Shown here piece by piece: positions 15,825 to 23,863 of a stretch of 64,000 nucleotides of DNA. The position numbers were made by a program, and so were the translations under genes. How positions within the stretch are numbered: position 1 is the stretch's first letter; every line of letters starts with the position of its first letter. The stretch is from Geminicoccaceae bacterium (GTDB taxonomy: Bacteria > Pseudomonadota > Alphaproteobacteria > Geminicoccales > Geminicoccaceae), in NCBI GenBank assembly GCA_020638495.1, contig JACKIN010000001.1, positions 620,001 to 684,000 on the forward strand, given 5' to 3'. The notes under the pieces were generated by a model. It was not told the DNA's origin, searched no databases, and saw only the letters and a program-made list of their open reading frames with translations.

Positions 15825-16767
15825 TGGCAGCACCGGTATCCGAGCTGTCGCCGATTGTGTTTGTCTTGTAGCCGAAGAGTTGGCCGGGCCGGGCCTGGAC
15901 CATTGCCTCGACCGCATCGCATTCGGCGGCACTCAAATAGTCGCGCCAGCCGCCGACCTTGCCGCGCCGCACCTTGAAGCTTTCGGGATTGGCGACGTCG
16001 CCGGGCTTCAGACGCTGCCCCTTGTAGCCGGCATCCGCGCCAGCCGCCTCGAGTCGCCGCATGTTCTCGACAGAGGCAAAGGCAACGGCGCCCTCGACCG
16101 CCCCCATTGGCGCCGGTGTGCCGAGAAAATCGAGGATGGAGGAGAGTACGGCTGCCGTCTGGCCGCGCAGCGCCTCGTAGCGGACGACCTGCACGGAATC
16201 GAGCTGCGGCAGCTCACGCTCCCAGAGCTCGAGGAAGTCGAGCACGCCGGCGAGTCCTGCCGGCTCCTGCAGCACGAACTCCGCAACGCTGTGCCCGGAC
16301 CCGTGCGGCGGGTAGGCATTGAGCGCCTTCTTCGCCGGGTGCATGCGGTGCTTCCACTGGAAGTATTGCGAGACCGCGGTGTCGCGCGGGTCGCGCACCA
16401 GGAGCAGCACGCGCTTTCGCCGGAACGCCGCGCGATCGGTCCACTGATCGAGATAATCGCGAAGGTAGTTGCCGTGAGTGAAGAGCACGCTCGGGATCCG
16501 GGGGTCCAGCCGTTTCAGGTTGTCGAACTCGAGCGCCGTGCCCTCGGGAATGCCATAGGCGAGCTGGTAGGCGCGCGAGAGCATGGTCCTGAGCCAGGTC
16601 CGGCCGCTCTTGGCGTAGCTGACGAAGGCGACGTCGGCCCGGGCCAGAAGCCGCGTCTCCTCCCAGCCCCTGAGCCAGCGCTCGATGCCGATGCGCCGCG
16701 CCCGCGGCAGGAAGAACAATCCCTGGCGCAGGCCGTAGCCGAGGCCGACGACGAGCTCGTGTCGCAT
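15811..16767 (-). CDS. sulfotransferase domain protein 3
   Basis: A 318-residue PAPS sulfotransferase, the closest paralogue of sulfotransferase 1. They share the N-terminal GIERWLRGWEE / ALERWLRGREQ region, the loop SYAKSGRTWLRTMLSR (K53), the segment LLLVRDPRDTAVSQYFQWKHRM, and a C-terminal NPESFKVRRGKVGGWRDYL. The duplication is recent enough to see by eye. It is on the opposite strand and its 3' end overlaps the oxygenase by 14 bases. Acceptor unknown; sequence similarity suggests an acceptor related to that of sulfotransferase 1. Confidence 0.85.
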   Translation of the reverse strand: MRHELVVGLGYGLRQGLFFLPRARRIGIERWLRGWEETRLLARADVAFVSYAKSGRTWLRTMLSRAYQLAYGIPEGTALEFDNLKRLDPRIPSVLFTHGNYLRDYLDQWTDRAAFRRKRVLLLVRDPRDTAVSQYFQWKHRMHPAKKALNAYPPHGSGHSVAEFVLQEPAGLAGVLDFLELWERELPQLDSVQVVRYEALRGQTAAVLSSILDFLGTPAPMGAVEGAVAFASVENMRRLEAAGADAGYKGQRLKPGDVANPESFKVRRGKVGGWRDYLSAAECDAVEAMVQARPGQLFGYKTNTIGDSSDTGAAISSG

Positions 16768-16794
16768 GGTGGGCTGTCCGCTCTTCCGCTGCTC

Positions 16795-16810
16795 GTCGGG
16801 CTCGCCCGAC
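16795..16810. repeat. short inverted repeat upstream of sulfotransferase 3
   Basis: Arms GTCGGGC and GCCCGAC flank the dinucleotide TC, 28 bp upstream of the sulfotransferase 3 start and 74 bp downstream of the DUF2254 stop on the same strand. It could serve as the terminator stem of the cobS-cobA-DUF2254 unit or as an operator for the sulfotransferase. No T-run follows in the minus direction. Confidence 0.35.
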
Positions 16811-16883
16811 CTCGTTTGATGGTGACTCGAGGGGGTCCGGCTGATGTACGCAAAGCCGGCCCGCTGCTCAAGCCGTGCCCGGT

Positions 16884-18185
16884 TCAGTCGCTATCCTTCG
16901 AGGTGTCGCCGGCCGCCGCCCGGCCAGCCGCCTCGCGCACACGTGATTGGTCGTCGTCGAGCCGGAGCGCCAACTCGGCCCGTGCCAGCGCAAGCGTCGC
17001 GAAGTGGGGGACGGCACGGGTCAGGGCCGCGCATGACGGCCGGCCGAGAGCCGAAAGCGCCTTCTGCAACCTGATCTGCACCTCGACCAGCCCTGCACCG
17101 TCCCGGGCAATCGCGTTGAATGCATCATCAAGCAGATCGCTCCAAGCGAGCTCTGGCACGTGCACGCGGTCGCACGCGACCTCGTCCGCCGCCGGCTCGG
17201 CGTATTCGGCCGCGTGGGTCGCGAGGATGCGGACCTGTGCGCCGATGATCGCGATCGCCGTCCCCGGATCGTTGATGCCCGGCGACAGGGCGCGCCCGGC
17301 GATCTCGCTGAGCACCACGAGCCCGAAGCGCGGGTCCTGGTCGAAGCTCCGCTCGGCGCCGACCAGAAAGGCCGCCCGGAGCTCGTCCTCGTCGATCTCG
17401 TCGTCAGGCACCTCGCCCCGCATCGACCAGTCGCGGGCGACATGGACGAGCGGCTGCCCGGGGGCGACGAACTTGCCCGGCAAGGCCGCCAGCGTGAGGC
17501 GCAGGTCGGCTGCCTCGGCGGCTCTTTGCAAGCGGTCGATGTCGATATACTGGACGTAACCGATCGAGTCGCCGGCGACCGGGCGGCCGGGATCCTGACC
17601 GCCCTCGACCGGCCGCCCGCCGAGCCGGGGCCGCCGACGCCGATTGGCGAAGGCCCGCAGAGCCGCCGATTCCACCCGGGCGATGGTCTCGCCCATGCGC
17701 CCGAGCCGGGCGATCGTATCCAGCCAGTAGACGAAGGTGAGGACCACCCCCGCGAAGACGCCGAGCGTCATCAGGAAGAGGACGAAATTGCCAGCCTGAC
17801 CATAGATCCCGACCCTGACCGCGACCAGCCCGACCACCCCGAAGATGAAGGCGCCGATGAAGGTCGAGAGTGCGCGCTTCGAGCGGTCGTCGGCGACCAC
17901 CAGGCGAAAGGCGCGCGGCGTCGCTGCCTGGCTCGCCGAGTTGTAGGCGCCGACCATGGAGGAGACCGCGAAGGTGGCGACCGCCAGCATGGTCGTGGCG
18001 ATCACCTGCAATAGGATCTGCAGAGTCTCCGGGTCGATCTTCGGTACCCAGTCGCCAAGCCCCGTGCCATCGGCGAAGCGGGCGAGGAAGGTGACGCTCA
18101 CCGCGCCGATGCAGTAGATCGACGGCATGAGCCAGAGCCGTTCGCCCAGCCGGTTGAGATGGAACCGGATGCGGGAGAAATTCAT
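16884..18185 (-). CDS. DUF2254 membrane protein
   Basis: A 433-residue predicted inner-membrane protein of the DUF2254 family. Four hydrophobic segments fall in the first 170 residues (about 18-36, 55-80, 105-128, 133-155). They include the conserved MVGAYNSASQAATPRAF segment before helix 3. A cytoplasmic C-terminal region follows, with SPGINDPGTA, a family hallmark. No enzymatic motif is visible and the function is unknown. Its ATG overlaps the cobA stop (ATGA), so it is co-transcribed with cobS-cobA. A link to cobalamin is possible but not shown. Confidence 0.85.
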   Translation of the reverse strand: MNFSRIRFHLNRLGERLWLMPSIYCIGAVSVTFLARFADGTGLGDWVPKIDPETLQILLQVIATTMLAVATFAVSSMVGAYNSASQAATPRAFRLVVADDRSKRALSTFIGAFIFGVVGLVAVRVGIYGQAGNFVLFLMTLGVFAGVVLTFVYWLDTIARLGRMGETIARVESAALRAFANRRRRPRLGGRPVEGGQDPGRPVAGDSIGYVQYIDIDRLQRAAEAADLRLTLAALPGKFVAPGQPLVHVARDWSMRGEVPDDEIDEDELRAAFLVGAERSFDQDPRFGLVVLSEIAGRALSPGINDPGTAIAIIGAQVRILATHAAEYAEPAADEVACDRVHVPELAWSDLLDDAFNAIARDGAGLVEVQIRLQKALSALGRPSCAALTRAVPHFATLALARAELALRLDDDQSRVREAAGRAAAGDTSKDSD

Positions 18186-18931
18186 GCCGGTCCCCTTGCC
18201 CGGTCGACCACGTCGCCGACCACGAGCAGCGCCGGGCCGTCGAGCGGCTCGGCCCCCCTAACCAGCTCCGGCAGGGTGGCGAGGGTGCCGGTGATCCGGC
18301 GGGCGGTCGGCAGCGTGCCGTTCAGGATCAGGCAGGCGGCGAGGTCGGAGGCCAGACCGTGCCCGATCAGCCGGGCGGTCAGCCGGTCCAGCACCGCATG
18401 CCCCATGTAGAAGACCAGCGTCTGGCGTGGCCGGCAGAGCGCCTGCCAGTCGAGCGCCGGCTCGCCGTCCTGGCTGTGACCACTGACCAGGATCAGCGTC
18501 TGCGCCAGGTCGCGATGGGTGAGGGGGATCAGGCTCTGGGCGGCGCAGCCTGCGGCGGCGGTGACTCCGGGCACCACCTCGACCGGGATGCCGGCCAGAG
18601 CCAGGCTTTCGATCTCCTCGCCGCCCCGACCGAAGATCAGGGGATCGCCGCCCTTTAGGCGGACCACCAGCAGCCCGGCGCGGGCACGGTCGATCATCAG
18701 GGCGTGAATCTCCGCCTGGCGCATGTGGTGCTCCGCACGTCGCTTGCCGACGAAGATCAGCTCCGCCCCGGGCCGGCAGTGCTCGAGCACGCCGGCTCCC
18801 ACGAGGCGATCGTGCAGCACCACGTCGGCGCGCCCGAGCAGCCGCGCCGCCTTGAGCGTCAGGAGCTCCGGATCGCCGGGCCCGGCGCCCACCAGATAGA
18901 CGCGGCCGCTGACGGTGGTGGCTGTCGACAC
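18182..18931 (-). CDS. cobA: uroporphyrinogen-III C-methyltransferase
   Basis: A 249-residue SAM-dependent methyltransferase that converts uroporphyrinogen III to precorrin-2, the entry to cobalamin and siroheme. Signature motifs are YLVGAGPGDPELLTLKA near residue 12 and VVRLKGGDPLIFGRGGEE near residue 85; both are diagnostic for SUMT. It is the stand-alone CobA type, without the CysG oxidase/ferrochelatase domain. The gene lies 38 bases after cobS and is followed by an overlapping DUF2254 gene. A short hairpin (TGAAGG-N5-CCTTCA, 18944-18960) lies just upstream of its start codon. Confidence 0.95.
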   Translation of the reverse strand: MSTATTVSGRVYLVGAGPGDPELLTLKAARLLGRADVVLHDRLVGAGVLEHCRPGAELIFVGKRRAEHHMRQAEIHALMIDRARAGLLVVRLKGGDPLIFGRGGEEIESLALAGIPVEVVPGVTAAAGCAAQSLIPLTHRDLAQTLILVSGHSQDGEPALDWQALCRPRQTLVFYMGHAVLDRLTARLIGHGLASDLAACLILNGTLPTARRITGTLATLPELVRGAEPLDGPALLVVGDVVDRARGPA

Positions 18932-18969
18932 GGCGTTCCTTCGTGAAGGTTGTGCCTTCAGTAGCCCGC

Positions 18970-19716
18970 TCAGCGCCAGGCGACGAGGGCAAAGAGGAAG
19001 GTCAGCTCACTGAGCTGCTGGACGGCCCCCAGCGTGTCACCGGTGCAGCCGCCGAAGGCACGTCCGAGCGCCTTGGCGGTGAACGCCGCCACCAGGGCGG
19101 CGGCCAGCATGGCGCCCAGGCCCTGGCCGGTCGGCAGGATCAGGATGGTCAGGGTGGCGCCAATGGCGAGGCCAATGAGCACCCGGTCGGTGGGCGGCCG
19201 GCCGGCCGTGGCGGCCAGGCCCTGGCTCCGGGCACTGGGCTGGGCCCACATCACCAGCGGCATGAGGGCGCGCGAAAAGGCTGCCGCCGCGACCAGTGCC
19301 GCGATGGCGCGCAAGGGCTCCCAGAATCCGGCGAGGGCACCGAGCCTGCCGCCCACGACGAGGATCAGGGCGAGCGTGCCGAAGCTGCCGATCCGGCTGT
19401 CCCGCATCACCGCGAGCGCCCGCGCCTGGTCCGGCAGGGCGCCCAGGGCATCGGCGGTGTCGGCGAGCCCGTCCTCGTGCAAGGCACCGGTCAGCAGCAG
19501 CATGGCGCCCAGGGCCAGGACCGCAGCCGGCCACGAGGGCAGATGGAGAAAATGAGCGAGGGTAAAGGCGGCGCCGCCCGCGACTCCGACCAGCACGCCC
19601 ACGACCGGGAACCAGTGCACCACCGAGGCGAGGTCGCCCATGCCTACCGGCCCATTTGGCCGGAGCGGCAGGCGGGTCAGAAAGACGAGGGCGATTGCGA
19701 GGTCCCGCAGCATCAT
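18970..19716 (-). CDS. cobS: adenosylcobinamide-GDP ribazoletransferase (cobalamin synthase)
   Basis: A 248-residue integral membrane enzyme that joins alpha-ribazole (phosphate) to adenosylcobinamide-GDP. It is called cobV in the Pseudomonas naming. Family motifs are FLTRLPL near the N-terminus, VVHWFPVVGVLVG, and the Asp-rich HEDGLADTADALG near residue 80. About five to six hydrophobic helices follow. It starts at ATG 19716 and is divergent from cobT, with 89 bp between them, which is a sensible pair since the two act in the same nucleotide-loop branch. cobA follows on the same strand. Confidence 0.95.
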   Translation of the reverse strand: MMLRDLAIALVFLTRLPLRPNGPVGMGDLASVVHWFPVVGVLVGVAGGAAFTLAHFLHLPSWPAAVLALGAMLLLTGALHEDGLADTADALGALPDQARALAVMRDSRIGSFGTLALILVVGGRLGALAGFWEPLRAIAALVAAAAFSRALMPLVMWAQPSARSQGLAATAGRPPTDRVLIGLAIGATLTILILPTGQGLGAMLAAALVAAFTAKALGRAFGGCTGDTLGAVQQLSELTFLFALVAWR

Positions 19717-19805
19717 TCCAGTCGGATCGTGGCGCTACGGCACTGGGCTATCTCGACAAATGGCTCGCGTCAAAGCAAGTTGCCGGCCAATCGAAGGATG
19801 CAGCC

Positions 19806-20858
19806 TTGAGCAGCCTGACCCCACTGGCCAACTTCGCCGACCTCCGCTACCTGCTGCGTCAGCTGCCGGCGATCGACGGCAACGCTGTGGCGGCGGCCCG
19901 TGCCCGGGAGGCGGTTCTGCTCAAGCCGGCGGGGGCGCTTGGACGCCTCGAGCAGATCGCGAGCTGGCTCGCGGGCTGGCAGGGTCGGCACCCACCCCGC
20001 ATCGAGCACACCGCCATCTTCGTCTTCGCCGGCAATCACGGCGTCGCCGACCAGGGAGTCTCGGCCTATCCGGCAACCGTCACGGCCGCGATGGTGGAAA
20101 GCTTCGAGGCGGGCGGCGCCGCGATCAATCAGCTCGCGCGCATCGCCGGCGCCGAGCTGCATGTCGTACCGCTCCGCCTCGACCGACCGACCCATGACTT
20201 CACGCTACAGCCGGCGATGGACGAAGCGGCGTGCGTTGCCGCGCTCAACACCGGCCTGACGGCGCCCGACGACGCACTCGACGTGCTCGCCGTGGGCGAG
20301 ATGGGCATCGGCAACACGACGGTAGCCGCCGCGCTCGCCACGGCCCTCTTCGCCGAAGCTGGCGAGCATCCCGACCCGGCCCAGTGGGTCGGAGCCGGCA
20401 CCGGCGTGGACGCGACCGGCATGGCGCAAAAGTCGGCGGTGATCAGTCGGGCGCTGGCGCGGCACGAGGCCGTTCTTGGCGACCCGTTGGAGGTCCTGCG
20501 TCATTTCGGTGGGTTCGAGCTCGCCGCCATCCTCGGTGCCATTGTCGCCGGCCGGCTGCGCCGCACGCCGGTCGTTCTCGACGGCTTCGTCGCCACCGCC
20601 GCCGCCGCCGTCCTGCAGCGGCTGCGACCGGATGCGCTCGATCATTGCCTCGCTGGCCACGTCTCGGCCGAACGGGGGCACCGAAGACTCCTCGCGGAAC
20701 TCGGCCTGCGCCCGTTGCTCGATCTCGATCTCAGGCTCGGCGAGGGCACCGGTGCGGCCCTGGCGCTCGGCCTGTTGCGCGCCGCCGCGGCCTGCCATAG
20801 CGGCATGGCGACCTTTGCCGAAGCCGGTGTCGCTGCGTCGCCCAACAAGGGGGCGTAG
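19806..20858 (+). CDS. cobT: nicotinate-nucleotide--dimethylbenzimidazole phosphoribosyltransferase
   Basis: A 350-residue enzyme that activates the lower-ligand base (5,6-dimethylbenzimidazole) to alpha-ribazole phosphate; it is cobU in Pseudomonas naming. Motifs are FVFAGNHGVADQGVSAYP, LAVGEMGIGNTTVAAAL, and LGEGTGAALAL with the catalytic C-terminal Glu. The TTG at 19806 is preferred: AAGGA lies at 19794-19798 and the encoded length matches the family. The upstream extension to 19656 would overlap cobS on the other strand and reads as noise. An MscS gene starts 5 bases after its stop. Confidence 0.93.
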   Translation: MSSLTPLANFADLRYLLRQLPAIDGNAVAAARAREAVLLKPAGALGRLEQIASWLAGWQGRHPPRIEHTAIFVFAGNHGVADQGVSAYPATVTAAMVESFEAGGAAINQLARIAGAELHVVPLRLDRPTHDFTLQPAMDEAACVAALNTGLTAPDDALDVLAVGEMGIGNTTVAAALATALFAEAGEHPDPAQWVGAGTGVDATGMAQKSAVISRALARHEAVLGDPLEVLRHFGGFELAAILGAIVAGRLRRTPVVLDGFVATAAAAVLQRLRPDALDHCLAGHVSAERGHRRLLAELGLRPLLDLDLRLGEGTGAALALGLLRAAAACHSGMATFAEAGVAASPNKGA

Positions 20859-20863
20859 CTGCC

Positions 20864-22639
20864 ATGACCCGCCACCGTACGGCGTCGGCGCGGAGCACCG
20901 GCCCCCGGAGCTGGCCCATTCTGCTGCTGTTTCTGTCGTTTCTGGCGTTCGGCATCCCGGGTGCCGCCCAGGGTACGCCGGCCCCAGATCAGACAGGGGG
21001 GGCGCCTCCTCCGGCAACCGGAGCGGCCGATCGTGGCGGACCGCCGTCGGCCCGCACGAATGCCGTCACAATTGCCGATCCGGCGGAACTCGTCGTCTGG
21101 AACCGCCCGATCGTCACCTTGCGGGCGAAGATCGACAACGTCACCCCCGCCGAGCGGGTCGGGCGCGCTTCGCAGGAGCTGGCGGCTCTCCGGCAGGAAG
21201 AGCCGACCGGCGAGGCGGTCGCTGTTCCGGCCCAGCTCGGCGCGCTTCAGGGCTACTTCATCGAGATCGACAACCGTCAGATTTTCGGCCTGCTGCCCCA
21301 GGATGTCGACCCGTTGCAGCGCGAGACCCTGGAGCAGGCGGCGATCGCCGCGGCCGGGCGACTGAATGCCGCCCTTCGGGTTCGCGCCGAGCAGCGCAGC
21401 CTGCCGATGATCCTGCGCAGCTTCGGCCTCGCCAGCCTCGCCACCGCCGTGCTCGTTCTCATGATCCTGGGCATCGTCTGGTTGCGCCGACTGACGCTCC
21501 GGCAGCTCACGGCACTGAGCCGCGGCAATGCTATCACCGTCGCCGGCATCGATCTTCGGCCCTACAGCCGGGCGACGGGCACAGCAGTCGTCAAAGCGCT
21601 AGGCGTCGCCGCCCAGCTGGTGTGCGTCTATCTGTGGTTGGCATTCGTGCTGCTGCAGTTCTCCTACACCCGCCCCTGGGGCGAAGGGCTCGGCATCTGG
21701 CTCATCAGCCTCCTCGGCGAGTTCAGCCACGCGATCCTGAGCGCGGTCCCCGGCCTCTTCACTGTCGCCATCATCTTCATCATGACCCGGTTCGTTGCCG
21801 ATCTGGTGAAGGGCTTCTTCAAGCGGGTCGAAGCCGGCTGGCTTCGGGTCCACTGGCTCGAGGCCGAAACCGCGCGCGCCACCCGCCGCCTGGTCATCGT
21901 GCTGCTGTGGCTCTTCGCGCTGACCGTCGCCTATCCCTATATCCCGGGCTCGCAGACGGACGCGTTCAAGGGTATCAGCGTGCTCGCCGGCCTCATGCTC
22001 TCGCTCGGTGCCGCCGGGTTCATCAACCAGGTGATGAGCGGCTTCGTCGTCGTCTACTCGCGCTCGGTCAGGACCGGTGAGTTCGTCGAGGTCGGAGCCA
22101 TCCAGGGCACAGTCACCGAAGTCGGCATGCTGGCGACCAAGCTGGTTACCGCGACCCGCGAGGAAGTCACTATCCCGAATGCCGTATTCGTCACGTCCTC
22201 GCTGACCAACTTCTCGCGCCACGCCGATGCCGCGCACGGCTCGACCATCGGCACCACCGTCACCATCGGCTACGACGCGCCCTGGCGCCAGGTCCAGGCG
22301 ATGCTGATCATGTCGGCCGAGCGAACCCGTGCCATCCGCCGCCAGCCCAAGCCGCGCGTTGTGCAGCGCAACCTCGACGATTTCTACGTCGAATACCGCC
22401 TGCTGTTTGCGATCGACCATCCCGAGACCCAGCTCTTCGTCCTCTCCGAGCTGCACGGCCACATCCAAGACGTCTTCAACGAGCACGGCGTCCAGATCCT
22501 CTCGCCGCATTTCAACAGCCAGCCAGCCGAGCCGGTGGTCGTTCCCGAAGTGGACTGGCACAGACCGCCCGCCCCGCCGCCGGTGGAGCAGCCGGAAACT
22601 GCCCCGGCCAAGTCCCCCTCGATACCCCCCCGGGATTGA
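20864..22639 (+). CDS. MscS-family mechanosensitive ion channel
   Basis: A 591-residue channel protein. A signal-like hydrophobic N-terminus (ILLLFLSFLAFGIPGAAQG) is followed by a periplasmic domain of about 150 residues. About five transmembrane helices come next, and the pore-lining TM3 is recognisable as ISVLAGLMLSLGAAGFINQVMSGFVVVYS. The beta domain (FVEVGAIQGTVTEVGMLATKLVTATREEVTIPNAVF) is classical MscS. The C-terminus is a Pro-rich tail. It should release solutes on hypo-osmotic shock. It lies 5 bases after cobT, so it may be co-transcribed with it, although no functional link is known. It converges on the TRAP binding protein gene. Confidence 0.9.
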   Translation: MTRHRTASARSTGPRSWPILLLFLSFLAFGIPGAAQGTPAPDQTGGAPPPATGAADRGGPPSARTNAVTIADPAELVVWNRPIVTLRAKIDNVTPAERVGRASQELAALRQEEPTGEAVAVPAQLGALQGYFIEIDNRQIFGLLPQDVDPLQRETLEQAAIAAAGRLNAALRVRAEQRSLPMILRSFGLASLATAVLVLMILGIVWLRRLTLRQLTALSRGNAITVAGIDLRPYSRATGTAVVKALGVAAQLVCVYLWLAFVLLQFSYTRPWGEGLGIWLISLLGEFSHAILSAVPGLFTVAIIFIMTRFVADLVKGFFKRVEAGWLRVHWLEAETARATRRLVIVLLWLFALTVAYPYIPGSQTDAFKGISVLAGLMLSLGAAGFINQVMSGFVVVYSRSVRTGEFVEVGAIQGTVTEVGMLATKLVTATREEVTIPNAVFVTSSLTNFSRHADAAHGSTIGTTVTIGYDAPWRQVQAMLIMSAERTRAIRRQPKPRVVQRNLDDFYVEYRLLFAIDHPETQLFVLSELHGHIQDVFNEHGVQILSPHFNSQPAEPVVVPEVDWHRPPAPPPVEQPETAPAKSPSIPPRD

Positions 22640-22657
22640 GTGTAGAGCTGATGTTCA

Positions 22658-22679
22658 GGCCAGGCCGCGGCGCCTGGCC
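22658..22679. terminator. hairpin between convergent genes
   Basis: Perfect 8-bp arms GGCCAGGC and GCCTGGCC with loop CGCGGC sit in the 61-bp gap between the convergent MscS and TRAP binding protein genes. The position fits a bidirectional terminator stem. No T-run follows on either strand, which is also true of the other hairpins in this window. Confidence 0.5.
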
Positions 22680-22700
22680 CCAGGCACCGATGCTCGAGCC

Positions 22701-23789
22701 TCAGCGCAGCGCGAGCGCCCGCTGGCGAAGCTGGAGCATGGGGATCTCGAAGCTCTGAGCGTAGAAGTCGCACTTCTCGAGGAAGGCCATGAAGCTCGCG
22801 TGCACCCGGCCGGTGAACTCGTCGGTGGCGGCGAGGTCGGCGAGCACGTTCCAGGTTTCGCGCGCCATGGCGTCGGTGACATCCTCCGGCCACATGCGCG
22901 CCTCGATGCCGGCCTCGGCGAGCAGCGGCTGGAAGGCCTCGATGTTGTTGTAGGTGAAGTCCGCCAGCGTATCGAAGGCGGTGGCCGAGGCGGCGGCCCG
23001 GATGATCGCCTGGAGGTCGGGCGTCAGCTCGTTCCAGCGATCCTGGTTGACGATGATCTCGAGGCCCGGGCCGGGCTCGTGGAAGGAGGGATTGTAGTAG
23101 TACTTGGCAACCTTCTGCAGGCCAAAGGCGCGGTCGTTCCAGGGGCCGATCCACTCGACCGCGTCGACGGCGCCGGAGAGCAAAGCGGGGGAAATTTCGC
23201 CGGGCGGCAGGATGACGGTGTTGACGCCGAGCCGCCGCATCACCTCGCCGCCGAGGCCGGCGATGCGGAACTTGAGCCCCTCGAGGTCGGCCAGGCTGTT
23301 GATCGGCTCGCGAAACCAGCCGCCCGCCTGGATGCCGGAGGAGCCGGCGAAGAAGGGGACGACGTTGAATTCCTTGTAGATCTCCTGCCAGAGCTCGAGG
23401 GCGCCGCCATACTGGAACCAGGCAGCGAGCTCGGTGGCGGTGAGGCCGAAGGGAATGCCGGTGAAGTAGTTGAGCACCGGCGCCTTGCCGACCCAGAAAT
23501 AGGGTGGCGCATGGCCGAGATCCGCCGTGCCGGATGAGACGGCATCGAGGCCCTCGAAGGGTGGCACCAGCTCGCCCGCCGCATAGAGCTTGATGGCCAG
23601 CCGGCCGCCCGACATCTCGGTGACCCGGGCGGCGAAACGTTCGGCATTGACGCCGACGCCCGGCGTGCCGCGAGGCCAGGGCATGACCATGTTCCACTCG
23701 ATGACGCCCTGGGCGATGGCGGGTGCGGCAAGACCGGCAGCGGCCACGCCACCCGCGGCGACGCTACCCAGAACTGAACGGCGTTTCAT
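22701..23789 (-). CDS. TRAP transporter solute-binding protein (DctP family)
   Basis: A 362-residue periplasmic binding protein. The N-terminus MKRRSVLGSVAAGGVAAAGLAAPAIAQG is a signal peptide with a twin-arginine-like KRRSVLG. Mature motifs include VEWIGPWNDRAFGL and ELTPDLQAIIRAAA, as in the mannitol/haloaromatic and keto-acid group of DctP proteins. ATG 23789 has GGGAGG upstream. The DctQ and DctM membrane subunits are absent here, so it must partner with distant genes. It sits in the cobalamin island 57 bp after cobB. Ligand unknown; organic acids are the usual substrates. Confidence 0.88.
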   Translation of the reverse strand: MKRRSVLGSVAAGGVAAAGLAAPAIAQGVIEWNMVMPWPRGTPGVGVNAERFAARVTEMSGGRLAIKLYAAGELVPPFEGLDAVSSGTADLGHAPPYFWVGKAPVLNYFTGIPFGLTATELAAWFQYGGALELWQEIYKEFNVVPFFAGSSGIQAGGWFREPINSLADLEGLKFRIAGLGGEVMRRLGVNTVILPPGEISPALLSGAVDAVEWIGPWNDRAFGLQKVAKYYYNPSFHEPGPGLEIIVNQDRWNELTPDLQAIIRAAASATAFDTLADFTYNNIEAFQPLLAEAGIEARMWPEDVTDAMARETWNVLADLAATDEFTGRVHASFMAFLEKCDFYAQSFEIPMLQLRQRALALR

Positions 23790-23833
23790 GAGCTCGACCT
23801 CCCTGCTGACAATCCTGCGTCTCATAAGACCAT

Positions 23834-23863
23834 TTGTCGTCGTCCGCTAGCGGACGACGACAA
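23834..23863. repeat. perfect 30-bp palindrome at the cobB stop codon
   Basis: The sequence is fully self-complementary over 30 bp, centred on GCTAGC with arms beginning TTGTCGTCGTCC. It includes the last codons and the TAG stop of cobB (TAG at 23847-23849) and ends 45 bp before the TRAP binding protein start. In cobB mRNA it would form a long hairpin whose 3' flank (ATGGTCTTAT) is not a U-run. It could be a terminator stem, an mRNA stabiliser or a protein-binding site. Confidence 0.8.

Noticed and set aside
20864..22639. MscS gene as a cobalamin function
   Set aside because: It lies 5 bp after cobT, but MscS channels have no known role in cobalamin synthesis; the adjacency alone is not enough.
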